DNA of 64,000 bases, taken from Adenophora triphylla var. japonica. Taxonomy: Eukaryota; Streptophyta; Magnoliopsida; Asterales; Campanulaceae. The notes below the pieces were generated by a model that did no database searches, was not told the origin of the DNA, and saw nothing but the letters and a program-made list of their open reading frames with translations. The DNA lies in the NCBI GenBank assembly GCA_022495995.1, contig JAFEMH010000937.1:1-64000 (forward strand). Reading direction: 5' to 3'. Below, in pieces: positions 43,690 to 53,908 of the stretch (position 1 is the stretch's first letter; every line of letters begins with the position of its first letter). A program made the translations under genes and the position numbers.

Positions 43690-44010
43690 CTTCGTGGCAC
43701 TTTTAAAAAAGTGCCGAAAAATTAGCGGCACTTTTAAGAAAGTGCCGAAAAACATGCGGCAATTTTTCAAAAGTGCCGGAAAATTTGCGGCACTTTTTCA
43801 AAAGTGCCGGGAATTTAGCGGCAATTTTAAGAAAGTGCCGAAAAATTAGCGGCACGTTTGTAAAAGTGCCGGAAATTAGCGGCACTTCTAAAAAAGTGCC
43901 GAATATTTGTGGCAGTTTCGGAAAAGTGCCGGAAATTTGTGGCACTTATTAAAAAAGTGCCGGAAATTGGTGGCACAAAATTAAGTGCCGGATTAAAAGT
44001 GCCGGGAAAA
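43690..44010. repeat. CACTA-2 right subterminal repeats
   Basis: About ten copies of GCGGCACTTTT...AAAAGTGCCG, the counterpart of the left array. Confidence 0.9.
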
Positions 44011-44123
44011 GCCATTTTTCTTGTAGTGATCACATATTCTTCTTAACGAACAAGCATCAATATCCTCACTTAACGAGCAAGAGACATCATTGTAGAAATT
44101 AAAGTATCTTTCCATTAATTTAA

Positions 44124-45225
44124 GGGGAAATTGCATTTTGCGCCCCAAAGTTTAGGGGGTGTTCCTAAGTCAGACCCTTTTTATCACTATTTACAATATA
44201 GGCTTTAAAGTTGTTATTCAATTAACATTTTAGCGTTTTAACTAGTTTTGTTAGAAAAACCCGTTACATAATCACGTGCAAGTCACGTGTCATTTACCGG
44301 ATGATGTTTTTTAACAAGTTCTTAAATTAAGGGGGTGAAATAAAATTTCTTAAATTAAAATGATTAAAATAAAAAGAGAGAGTCCCACACTCTACCTTAT
44401 TCTTCATCTCCCTAACCTCATCCTTCCCCACCACCATTACAATCATCTTATAGCCCCCACCCATCACTTACGACACACCACCATCCCACTTTTCGTCCTC
44501 TAGCCACCACCACCATTAACGAAACTCGAATTTGCAAGTGGATTCGCCCTAATCCCAGACTAGAGACCTCAAAAAAATCACAATTTGCAAACCCTTTGAG
44601 CTCGTTGAATCAGGCCAGTAGTGAAGAAGAAATTCGTTAGAGCGAGCAGTGACCGAATAAGAAGATACAGATTTGTTCAATTCACTCTGACCGATCGCCT
44701 CTATCTTCATTTTCGTCTTTTTTCCGACCATTAACGACAAGGTTGTCTCTCTTCCTCCATACTTGATTAGCATGCCTAATTAGATAGATTCCATAAATGG
44801 GGGGGTGGAAGGTGATGCGGCGTATGAGGGGGGAGGGAAAGGGGAAGGGTAAGGAAAAAGGGGAAGGGGTCGGAAATCAGGGGCGTGGTCGAGGGTTTGG
44901 AGCTTGAAAGTGAGACTTTTTTTTGTATGTGGAGGGTTTAGGCGGGATTGTAAAGGGGGATTGTCGTTGACGGTGAAGTAGAATTAGGAGGGAGGGGATT
45001 ATTTGCATTAAAACGGCAATGAAAGAATTCTTATTAAAAAACATACTCTGTTAAATTACACGTGACTTGCACATTATTATTTAACGGATTTTTCTAACAA
45101 AACTAGTTAAAACCCTAAAATGATAACAGAATAACAACTTTGGAGCCTATATGGTAAATAGTGATAAAATAGGGCCTGACTTAGCAATACCCCCTAAATT
45201 TTGGGGTCCAAAATGCAATTTATCC
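44124..45225. mobile_element. MULE-3 with about 180-bp inverted ends
   Basis: 1,102 bp. Left GGGGAAATTGCATTTTGCGC and right, reversed, GGATAAATTGCATTTTGGAC continue as inverted repeats through CACGTGCAAGTCACGTGT near 44272-44291. A 9-bp target duplication TT(A/T)ATTTAA, 8 of 9 identical, lies at 44115-44123 and 45226-45234. The interior (44400-44990) has unidentified GC-richer sequence, perhaps a captured piece. Confidence 0.75.
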
Positions 45226-45234
45226 TTTATTTAA

Positions 45235-46660
45235 TGGAGAAATAATTAGTTTAAATTAGTTACACCAAAAAACATATTAAACAACAAGCTTTAAAGTGAT
45301 TAATTCTATTAAACACAATCTAAGTGAGTTTTTTAAAGTTGAAGACCTTCTTTAGCTAGATATAGTGAAACTTTAGGGCACTAAAACGTATACGTTGGCG
45401 TAAAAATAAACTCTAATACCCATCGACCTAAGTCACCTAATATATTTAAAAAGGTGAGACATTTTTCTAATTTCTATAAAGCCCAAACCCAAAGACATAA
45501 ATGCCCCAAGCTTCTTCAAAACCGCCCGCGCTTTAATATCCCCCGACCTAACATTAACTCTTTAAAGGGGAAATTACCGGTGAATCCTCCATCCCAAGTC
45601 AAACGACCAATTAAGACATGAATTTTGAAATTTAACCAACTAATCCGGCTTCATAATCAAAATTCCACCTAATCCTTCCTACCCAAAAATATAAAACTAA
45701 CCCCCTCTCTCTCTCTCTCTTCTCTCACTTTCTCTCTCTACCAACCCTTCCCCTTCCCCTTCCCTTCCGGCGACCCTTCCCTCCCCTCCGGCGATCCTTC
45801 CCTTTCCACCTCCGATGACCCTCCCTTTCCATTCTATTTCTTCTTTAAAATCACAACTCAATCGACGCAATTTTGTATTATCCTCTCCCTAAATTCCTCG
45901 CTGATTTGATTTCCAGATCAGGCCCAGAAAAATTCAATTTCCCGATTCATTAACCATTGGATTGAGCTCAAATTTACAGGGATTGTTATAGACACCTAAA
46001 CGCAAAATCTGAACGGTGGAGATCAGAAAATAATACCCGTAGAAAGAGATATGCTCGTCGGAACAGAACAAACGAAAATAGGATTAATTATCCTTCTAAA
46101 CGGGGTTCGCCAGAGAGGAGAGGGTCGTCGGAGAGAAAGAGAGAGAGTTTGCCGGATTATTGTGTCATCATTTTATGATCAAACATAATGGAATAGTGGT
46201 TTCTGATTATTACCTCAGTTTTGCTCTTGTTAGGTAATCTCTTTGGTCTTTGATTTTCCTTCCCATAAGCAAACTGTGGAAAATCATGGGGTAAAAATAC
46301 ATTATTAGTATTGCATAACACAGTTAGGAGAAAGTAATTGTAGCATAACAATAGACATTCCAAATACATTAACATATCAATGAGATCCCTCTCAAAGATT
46401 ATTGAAGGATCACAACAGATATCCAGCATTGATGACATAGCTCCCACAGTTCTTTAGCTAAATTATGATGTTACAGAAAACATAATATAAACAGTAAAGA
46501 AGTACGTGGTTTGGAACTGGAAACACTTCTGTTGTGATGGATTCTGCAACGGTAGAAGGCAATAAATTGCTGCTCAAAACAGTATTAACGGCAATTATGT
46601 ACGGCTAACTTAGAATACGTGAAATAAGGTATAACCTGATTTTGGAAATGCAAACAAATA
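45235..46660. other. Unassigned region with MULE end fragments
   Basis: It has a lone MULE-type end at about 45335-45425, similar to the end at 39655-39750, and another at 45567 (GGGGAAATTACCGGTGAATC), similar to that at 47231. A C-rich CTCTCTCT block (45700-45830) with CCGGCGA phrases looks like a gene leader. A minus-strand exon-like stretch (about 46271-46212, acceptor CCACAG, donor GTAATA) reads FAYGKENQRPKRLPNKSKTE; I do not recognise it. Confidence 0.35.
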
Positions 46661-46949
46661 CTCCCTCCGTCCCGTCCGAAAGGGCAAAGTTTGTGCCTTG
46701 CACGGGAATTAAGGAAAGTGATGTAGGAAAGAGAAAAAAGTGTATAGTGGAATAAATGTTATGAGTGAAAGGTGATGTAGGAAAGAGAAAGTGAGGTAGG
46801 GAATAGTTAGTGGATATTTATTGTGAGAGTATGACAAGTGGGTCCCACAAATAAAGAAGTAATAAAAAACTTTCCATTTTTAGGTTGTGCCCTTTCAAAT
46901 GGGATGCCCAAAAAGGAAATTTGTGCCCTTTCGGGCGGAACGGAGGGAG
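46661..46949. mobile_element. Stowaway MITE
   Basis: 289 bp, ends CTCCCTCCGTCCCGTCCGAA and (from the right) CTCCCTCCGTTCCGCCCGAA, TA on both sides. The terminal hairpins include GGGCAAAGTTTGTGCC-like sequence. Confidence 0.9.
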
Positions 46950-47230
46950 TATATCATAGATAACCAGATTATTGTGAATAGGGGAAGAGGTTTGGAGGTG
47001 CACATTATTCCTACTAATTTCCATTATAAGCCAACATAATCAGGACTATTGCTCTTAATGTTGCAATTCACGAATGCTTCACAACTTGTTCATGTGATGT
47101 CTTTCTGTCTTTCTATAAAAAGATAATTAAACATTCGAGGTGGAGCAAAATTTTTGATGTGCTGTTTCTGTTTGTTTTGCTTAGATAGAACTTAAGATAA
47201 TTAAACATTATGGGTGAGATTTTTTTTTTG

Positions 47231-48743
47231 GGAAAATGACCGGTGGATCCTTCATCCCAAAATTGCAAAAATAGAGGTCATAAATGACTAAAACAACTGT
47301 GAACTTAACAAAAACAAAAGTGAACTTAAGTAAAAACTATTGTGAACATAACAAATATATCAAATAATCTCATAAAATTGCAAAAATAGAGGCCATAAAG
47401 GACTAAAACAACTATGAACTTAACAAAAAACAACATTGAATTTAAGTAAAAACAACTGTGAACAAAGATCAATTTCAAAGTTGAAATTTCTCATCTTCTT
47501 TGATTTCTAGAGAGAGAAACACTAATGATTACACATATCTCCTATTTTTAATTTTGAATCATTATTCGAGGTTTTCATAAAAAAACAAAAATAGAGTCAT
47601 AAAAGACTAAAAACAACTGTGAACTTAAGTAAAACAACTGTGAACATAACAAATATGTCAAATAATCTCATAAAATTGCAAAATTTGAGGCCATAAATGA
47701 CTAAAACAACTGTGTTAACAAAAAACAACAGTGAACTTAAGTAAAAACAACTGTTAACATAATAAATATGTCAAATAATCTCATAAAATTGCAAAAATAG
47801 AGGCCATAAAGGACTAAAACAACTGTGAACTTAACAAAAAACAACAGTGAACTTAAGTAAAAACTACTGTGAATATAACAAATATGTCAAATAATCTCAT
47901 AAAATTGAAAAAATAGATGCCATAAAGGACTAAAACAACTGTGAACTTAAAAAAAAATAGTGAACTCAAGTAAAAACAACTGTGAACATAACAACTGTCA
48001 AATAATCTCATAAAATTGTAAAAATAGAGGCCATAAAGAACTAAAACAACTGTGACTTAATAAAAACCAACAGTGAACATAACAAATATGTCAAATAATC
48101 TCATAAAATTGCAAAAATAAAGGTCATAAAGGACTAAAACAATTGTGAACTTAACAAAAACAACATTGAACTTAACAAATAGGTCAAATAATCTCATAAA
48201 ATTGCAAAATAAAGGTTATAAAAGACTAAAAACAACTATGAACTTAACTAAAATAACTGTGAACTTAACTAAAAAAAATATGTAAATTAAGTAAATAATA
48301 CTCATTTTCATGCAGAAATTATGAATTTAGCTAAAACAACTGTGAACTTCTCTTAATTGTTATTGGAACAAATGTAAAAAATAACTGTGAACTTATAAAA
48401 AACAACTGGAACTTGTAACAACTGTGAACTTCTCAAATTTGCTCCAAATTATATGTTGATGTTATAAGTTTGATTCGTATTGACGATACGAAAAAACCGG
48501 TGGTTTCAGATTATTTTTTTTTGAGTTCTAGATTTTAAGATATTTCATTTTAAAGTTTTGGGAGGAAAAAAAACGAAAAAGCAGGGGGGAAAGGGACAGC
48601 GAGCTGTCCCTTTTATGTCGCATGGGGTGCCTTTATCAAAAACGGGGTGTCATTATAAAGCGTGGACCTGGTGAAATTTCTTCAAAATGAGTGTCCTTGG
48701 TGGTTATTTTCATTAGGATGAGGGACTATTTGATAATTGCCCC
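47231..48743. mobile_element. MULE-like element with an internal tandem array
   Basis: Left GGAAAATGACCGGTGGATCC and right, reversed, GGGGCAATTATCAAATAGTC share blocks such as CC(T)TCATCC within inverted ends. No clear target duplication. Most of the interior is a tandem repeat. Confidence 0.45.
47267..48300 (+). repeat. Tandem repeat of about 115 bp, eight or nine units
   Basis: The unit contains AATAATCTCATAAAATTGCA, then ATAGAGGCCATAAAGGACTA, then AACAACTGTGAACTTAACAA. Units vary in length by small deletions. No coding potential. Confidence 0.85.
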
Positions 48744-48876
48744 CTCTTTAAAAAGGTGAGTTATTTTCCCCTTTTTCTAATTAAATGCCCCAAGCTTATT
48801 CAAAATCGCCCACGCGCTAAAAATTTGCTCACATACACTTAAAAAACCGGTTTGCCTCTAAGAAAGTCAAGTATTA

Positions 48877-49254
48877 GGCTCCGTTTGCTCGGGGGAAAAC
48901 ATTTTTCGAAAAATGTTTTTCCTATTTTTCGGTGTTTGATAAATATCGGAAAATGAAGTCAACGGAAAATATTTTCCGGATCAATGAAAAATGAGCTTGA
49001 TTTCTAAGGAAAATGACTTCCTTACATCTACCTAAGAAAGTTGTTTTTCGAAAAACATTTTCCTCATTTTTGTTTGTTTGTATTGATTTTACCTTTAGAA
49101 AGTTACTTTAATGAAACTACCAAACATCGGAAAATGTTTTCTTAAGATTCACCAAACATCAGAAAATGTTTTCCGAAAAGCATTTTCATTTTTCGGAAAA
49201 TATTTTCCAAGAAATCATTTTTCGGGGGTTAGTTCCCGTGAAACAACCGGAGCC
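48877..49254. mobile_element. Tourist-type MITE
   Basis: 378 bp, ends GGCTCCGTTTGCTCGGGGGA and (from the right) GGCTCCGGTTGTTTCACGGG, TTA target duplication at both sides, as in PIF/Harbinger MITEs. The interior is full of GGAAAATGTTTTCC-type inverted repeats. Confidence 0.9.
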
Positions 49255-49257
49255 TTA

Positions 49258-49747
49258 GAGTAAAAAGTAGGGGTGGCTTAGTAGGTATACCAATTGCATT
49301 TTGCTTATACCGTGTACCTACCAAGTTTAACTTGGTACATGAAAATCTATACCAGTACCAAAGTTGGTACGGTAGGTACTCGGTTGGTACGGTTGGTACT
49401 AGACTCTACCATTTATAAATTCAGATCATACAAAACCATTTATAAATTCAGATGTTTGAAGAAATCATAGCAATCTTATGTGATGTTTGCTGATGAGATG
49501 TTTGCTGAAGAAGCTGAACAAATAGTTCTACTTCATTTTACACCATTTTAGCCTAATACAGACACTCAAACAGAGACCACAGACTATAAACCTAGTATGA
49601 ACTCCAGAATCAAGTAGCATCCAACAATAATACTTTTAACACTCTGAATAAAGACCTTAAATCTACTCAAACAAACTTAAATCAACCAAGCACAACAATA
49701 ATCATAATGCTAATAAGAGACAAACATAAAATTAAGTAGAAATATAC
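49258..49747. other. Unassigned region; one possible hAT end
   Basis: A stretch at 49270-49420 with TAGGGGTGGC and repeated GGTACGGTTGGTACT phrases resembles one end of a small hAT-type element. The rest is AT-rich and shows nothing. Confidence 0.3.
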
Positions 49748-50020
49748 CTTATTAGCTTCAATTTGAACAATTTTGAGAGTGTCGGCCTGCTTATCTACAA
49801 CCCCAAGCGCACAAGTACACATTTGAGGCATCGCCGCCTCACCTGAATAATTGGTGCCAACGAACTCGACTGGCTACTCATTAGGGCTCACCACGAGTTG
49901 CAACCTGTTTGTCCGCTTGACATTCTTCAAAACCCTAACCCTAGGTTCAAGGTTACGCTCCTGGTTGTCGTCTTCGTCATGAGTGAAATTACCCGGATCC
50001 GAGAGGCAGCGCGATCGCGC
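49748..50020 (-). pseudogene. Exon fragment resembling RNA polymerase I subunit RPA49
   Basis: On the minus strand it reads RVRVLKNVKRTNRLQLVVSP, a stop (TAG) near 49877, then VEFVGTNYSGEAAMPQMCTC, ALGVVDKQADTLKIVQIEAN and a donor site (AAG|GTATAT) at 49748. The order NRLQLVV, VEFVGTNYSGEAA, YALGVLDK, LKIVPI is what I recall of the N-terminal part of plant RPA49/PAF53-type proteins, which act in Pol I initiation. One in-frame stop and the lack of downstream exons mark it as a pseudogene or cut gene. The adjacent retroelement at about 50.07 kb may have broken it. Confidence 0.6.
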
Positions 50021-50914
50021 CCCGACATCTGGCATCTTTCGCGTTGGAGCGATGTGTCTCGCCGTTTTTGTTTTGTAGAGTCGCCACGCCGTTTTTATTA
50101 AGCCCAAAACATTGAAAAAGGGCATCAGTTTAAAGATAATTTTAAACTGTTTTTGTGTGATGAGATTTTTGAGTTCGGAGGTCAGATGACTCCCCGAGAA
50201 GAGAATATTAGAATATTAGAGCTCACCCGAGTAGCCTCGTAAAACGAGTCTTTCGGATACCCCTAATATCCTTTAAATGTTGTGTGTGTGTGTGTGTGCT
50301 TTTTAAAAATGCATGCTGTATCGGATGTCTACATTGTATGCTATGTATGGAAATGTATTGAAATAGTATAGGAAGGAAGCCTTACCAATGTTGGTTCGTG
50401 TCTGTCTTCCGCTGGGGAATAGTGTTTGAGGTCGGAGTGGCGTTCCGGTACGGATCGGGGTTGCTTCGGGAGGGACCGGTTGTCTGCGGACAGAGTTTCG
50501 GCGTGAGTTGGGGTTGCAGGCTGCGTTCGGGCAGAGGTTCGGCGTGCGTGGGGATCGTCGGGATCACTCGGGCAGAGGTTCGGCGTGCGTTGTGGTGGCG
50601 GGAGTCACTCGGGCGGAGTTTCGGCGTGGTTTGGGATCGTCGGTTTGACTCGGAAAGAGCCGGACACCGTGGAAAGACCAGGCAAGGTCTCGGAGTACCA
50701 CGAGGGGCCTCAGAGTACCTCGAGAGTGCCTCGGGGCAGCGCGGGAGCGTCTCGAGAGCGCTCGGGGAGGCTTCGGAGCACCACAAGGGAGCTCGGAAGG
50801 CCTCGGAAGGATCCGAAAGGGGCCGGGAGTGCCTCGAGAGGACTTAGAGGGGAGCCAGAAGGCTAAGGGAGGAAGAGAGAAGAGGGAGGTGTGTGAAAAT
50901 GAGGAGGGGAGCCC

Positions 50915-50924
50915 TCTATTTATA
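50915..50924 (-). promoter_or_regulatory. TATA box of the Tat/Retand LTR
   Basis: CTATAAATAG on the minus strand, followed by a pyrimidine-rich leader (CTCCCCTCCTCATTTTC). The nearest palindrome is about 20 bp upstream. Confidence 0.65.
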
Positions 50925-50944
50925 GTAAAAATTTCGGAGCAAAG

Positions 50945-51197
50945 AGGTCCGTACGGACCTCCTTGGTTATCCAGAATTTTGGATTTCCTCGATTTGAGGG
51001 AATCTGCAATGATGGTGAATATTCTGGAATGATGATGTCCCCCATGCAAGAAGGTCCGTACGGACCAACTCAGCATGCAAAGAGGTCCGTACGGACCAAC
51101 CATGCATTTGGGTAATCATTTCTTTCGGGATTTGAGGGAATATTGTGGACTTTAAGGGGATTTAGTAATTATGACAGCAAAGAGGTCCGTACGGATC
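50945..51197 (-). promoter_or_regulatory. Palindromes GGTCCGTACGGACC in the LTR promoter
   Basis: Four sites: AGGTCCGTACGGACCT at 50945-50960, GGTCCGTACGGACC at 51053-51066 and 51084-51097 (31 bp apart), and one copy with a mismatch at 51184-51197. The three distal ones keep the flank GCAA(A)GA on one side and CAA on the other. All are upstream of the TATA box in element orientation. Confidence 0.7.
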
Positions 51198-51402
51198 AAT
51201 ATTGCTTTTCCAATTTCCTGAAAATTCCCAAAAGGTCCTTTTGTCCCTTTTTATCCCAAGAAGGCTCCTCCCTTGGTTTGGTTGGGGGTTTGAGAGGGTT
51301 TTGAGAGGGTCTTGAGTGCCAGAGGTCTCCGAGACTGCGTTGATGAGTCTGCGGTGTTTCCCGTGTGTTTGAAAGGGGGTGATCCAGATTGGGGTACTTA
51401 CA

Positions 51403-51418
51403 GAAGCCCCTCGACGAC
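51403..51418 (-). other. Polypurine tract of the Tat/Retand element
   Basis: Minus-strand GTCGAGGGGCTTC abuts the LTR start TGTAAG. The composition and place fit the plus-strand primer. Confidence 0.6.
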
Positions 51419-51479
51419 GTCACTTATGAAAGAAGTGGGGTCGCCGATAAGATAAGGGTCCTAATCTGGATCGCGTGCT

Positions 51480-51935
51480 GGGAGAGGAAGTGACCGTGAA
51501 GGTAAATGTGAGGACGTGGTGGTGTCCTTTTTGTGTGACCGTTTAGGTCAATAGGCTGGACCCTGTGATAGGATTCCTACGTATCCTGGCGGGAATCAAG
51601 CACAGTCGTAGTTCGGGTGTGGGGTGAGTGTTTTGTGAATGCGGGCGTGGTGGTGCCCTGAAGTGTCGTGTGACCGCCGAGGTCAGTGGTAAGGACGTGG
51701 TGGTGTCCTGGGTGACCGCATAGGTCGATGGCTGGACCCTGTGATAGGATTCCTACGTATCCCTGGCGGGAATCAAGCCTGGTCGTAGTTCAGAGGTCGT
51801 GAATTGGTGAGTGCGGGCGTGGTGGTGCCTTGAAGTGTTGTGTGACCGCCGAGGTCAGTGGTAAGGACGTGGTGGTGTCCTAAGATGTGGTGACCGCCGA
51901 GGTCAATTGTGAGGACGTGGTGGTGTCCTAGGATG
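51480..51935. repeat. Tandem repeats, family 1, in the element's 3' region
   Basis: Repeats built of GGACGTGGTGGTGTCCT and GTGACCGCCGAGGTCA, combined in a higher-order unit of about 180 bp that also holds GATAGGATTCCTACGTATCC. The two large units start near 51490 and 51690; short units follow to 51930. Confidence 0.85.
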
Positions 51936-51997
51936 GAAATTTTACGATTTTCCTAATCGGGTGGTTTAAGGCCTTCCGGGCCGGAGATAGAGTGAGG

Positions 51998-52460
51998 ACT
52001 TGAATCGTCTTCTGATTGCGGTTGGTGCCACGCTGGAGGACTTTGAATCGTCTTCTGGCGGCGGTTGGTGCCACGCTGGAGGACTTTGAATCGTCATCTG
52101 GCGGCGGTTGGTGCCACGCTGGAGGACTTTGAATCGTCTTCTGGCGGCGATTGGTGCCACGCTGGAGGACTTTGAATCGTCTTACAGCGGCGATTGGTGC
52201 CACGGCCCCAGAGGACTTTGAATCGTCATCTGGCGGCGGTTGGTGCCACGCTGGAGGACTTTGAATCGTCTTCTGGCGGCGGTTGGTGCCACGCTGGAGG
52301 ACTTTGAATCGTCATCTGGCGGCGGTTGATGTAATGCGCGAGGACTTTGAATCGTCTTCTAGCCGCAGTTTGATGTAATGCGCGAGGACTTTGAATCGTC
52401 TTCTAGCCGCAGTTTGATGTAATGCGCGAGGACTTTGAATCGTCTTCTAGCCGCAGTTGT
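51998..52460. repeat. Tandem repeats, family 2, 43-44 bp units
   Basis: About ten units of GAGGACTTTGAATCGTC plus either TTCTGGCGGCGGTTGGTG...CACGCTG (43 bp) or TTCTAGCCGCAGTTTGATG...GCGC (44 bp). A hybrid unit at about 52315-52345 joins the first half of one type to the second half of the other. Confidence 0.9.
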
Positions 52461-52559
52461 GGAGGCATGGCTGCCTTGTGCTTCGAGAGGCGTAGATGCC
52501 TTTGTGTTTTTGCATGTTGAGTAGAAGGTTGGACTTACGATGGCTGCCAGGTGCTTCTT

Positions 52560-53610
52560 ATTTGCCGTTGAAGTGGGCAAGGATGACGGCCGGTGATTGC
52601 TTCCCCATTTGTCATTTTGGAGGCACTTCGTGCCTTGGGACTTGTACTCGGAGGTGTTGGCTCCTTCTTGTGCTTGTTTTGCCGTTGAGTGGGCAAGGAT
52701 GATGGCCGGTGCTGGGGATATGCAGCCTTGTATGACTTCCCTTTCGACTTGTTGGGGAGGAGCTCGGGCTTACTTTGATGGCCGGTGCTTGCGTTGCCGT
52801 TGAAGTGGGCGAAGTTCGGGCTTACATCTGACTGCCGGTGCTTGAATTGCTGGGGATGCGTGACCTTGTAGGGGCCCTTTTCTGTTGGGAAGATGACTTC
52901 GGACCTCTTTTGAGGGCCAGTGGTTGAGTTGTCGTTGAGCGTTTGGAGGCGTCTTGTGCCTTGATATTCGTGCTGGGAGGTGTTGGCTCCTTCTTGAATT
53001 GTCGTTGAGCGGGCGTTGGTTGAATTGCCGTTGAAGTGGGCGAGGACCGGTCTTACGTTGATGGCCGGGGATTGAATTGCCGTTGAAGTGGGCGAGGACC
53101 GGTCTTACGTTGACGGCCGGTGGTTGAATTGCCGTTGAAGTGGCGAGGACCGGGTCTTACGCCGACGGCCGTGGTTGAATTGCCGTTGAAGTGGGCGAGG
53201 ACCGGTCTTACGCTGACGGCCGGTGGTTGAATTGCCGTTGAAGTGGGCGAGGACCGGTCTTACGCTGACGGCCGGTGGTTGAATTGCCGTTGAAGTGGGC
53301 GAGGACCGGTCTTACGCTGACGGCCGTGGTTGAATTGCCGCTGAAGTGGGCGAGGACCGGTCTTACGCCGACGGCGGTCGAGATTGAATTGCCGTTGAAG
53401 TGGGCGAGGACCGGTCTTGCCTGACGGCCTGCGTGGTTGAATTGCCGTTGAAGTGGGCGAGAGAGGGTCTTACTGGCCGACGGCCGGGGATTGGATTGCC
53501 GTTGAAGTGGGCGAGGACCGGTCTTACGCTGACGGCCGGTGGTTGAATTGCCGTTGAAGTGGGCGAGGACCGGTCTTACGTTGATGGCCGGTGGTTGAAT
53601 TGAAGGGTTA
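52560..53610. repeat. Tandem repeats, family 3, 52-bp units
   Basis: About eleven well-kept units from 53020 to 53605: GAATTGCCGTTGAAGTGGGC, then GAGGACCGGTCTTACGCTGA, then CGGCCGGTGGTT. Degenerate units with inserts extend left to about 52560. Confidence 0.9.
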
Positions 53611-53709
53611 GGGACCATTCTGCACTTGGATTTGCTGGAAAAGGCCTTAGGACAGCCAGGGGCAAAGATTATAAGGGCAGGAAAGTAATTTGGCCACCCC
53701 TTGCAAAGA

Positions 53710-53797
53710 GGTCCGTACGGACCAACCTGGTTGTAAAGAGGTCCGTACGGACCACTTTGGTTTTTTACAGTTCCCAGGTTTTGACCGGGTTAAATAA
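53710..53797 (+). promoter_or_regulatory. Palindrome pair and TATA-like box of antisense gene 1
   Basis: GGTCCGTACGGACC at 53710-53723 and 53740-53753, 30 bp apart, each preceded by AAAGA. A TTAAATAA stretch follows at 53790, then a CTTCTTCTTCTTC leader and the ATG at 53909. The pair matches those in the LTR and before antisense gene 2. Confidence 0.65.
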
Positions 53798-53908
53798 CCG
53801 AGGCCCCTTTCACTTCTTCTTCTTCAGTTCGTGCATCCGAGAGAGAGAAAGAGAGAAAACCTCCATTGTTAACCAAAATCAAAATTTTTTTTGCTTGAAT
53901 TGCTTGCC

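Larger units (their letters stand above)
39848..44028 (-). mobile_element. CACTA-2, non-autonomous, 4.2 kb
   Basis: Ends CACTACAACAAAAA and (from the right) CACTACAAGAAAAATGGC, with 3-bp target duplication ATC at 39845-39847 and 44029-44031. Subterminal arrays of GGCACTTTT/AAAAGTGCC at both ends (39880-40320, 43690-44010). It retains one recognisable exon of a TNP1-type gene and no TNP2. Confidence 0.95.
50070..51402 (-). repeat. Tat/Retand LTR (3' LTR)
   Basis: On the minus strand it begins TGTAAGTACCCCAATC at 51402, directly after a purine-rich tract. It contains a TATA box and four palindromes. Its other end is uncertain: a phrase TGGCGACTCTAC near 50090 resembles the primer binding site of related elements, so the true end may be 50090 or a little to its left. 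The second LTR is outside the window. Confidence 0.65.

Noticed and set aside
49270..49420. Complete small hAT element
   Set aside because: Only one TAGGGGTGGC-type end is visible and I found no matching inverted end or 8-bp duplication.
51998..53610. CRISPR-like array
   Set aside because: The 43-52 bp units are contiguous tandem repeats without unique spacers, in a plant retroelement 3' region.
53208..53618. Open frame with repeated PVLAHFNGNSTT peptides on the minus strand
   Set aside because: It exists only because the 52-bp repeat happens to stay open in that frame; it changes with each unit and has no start context or homologue I know.
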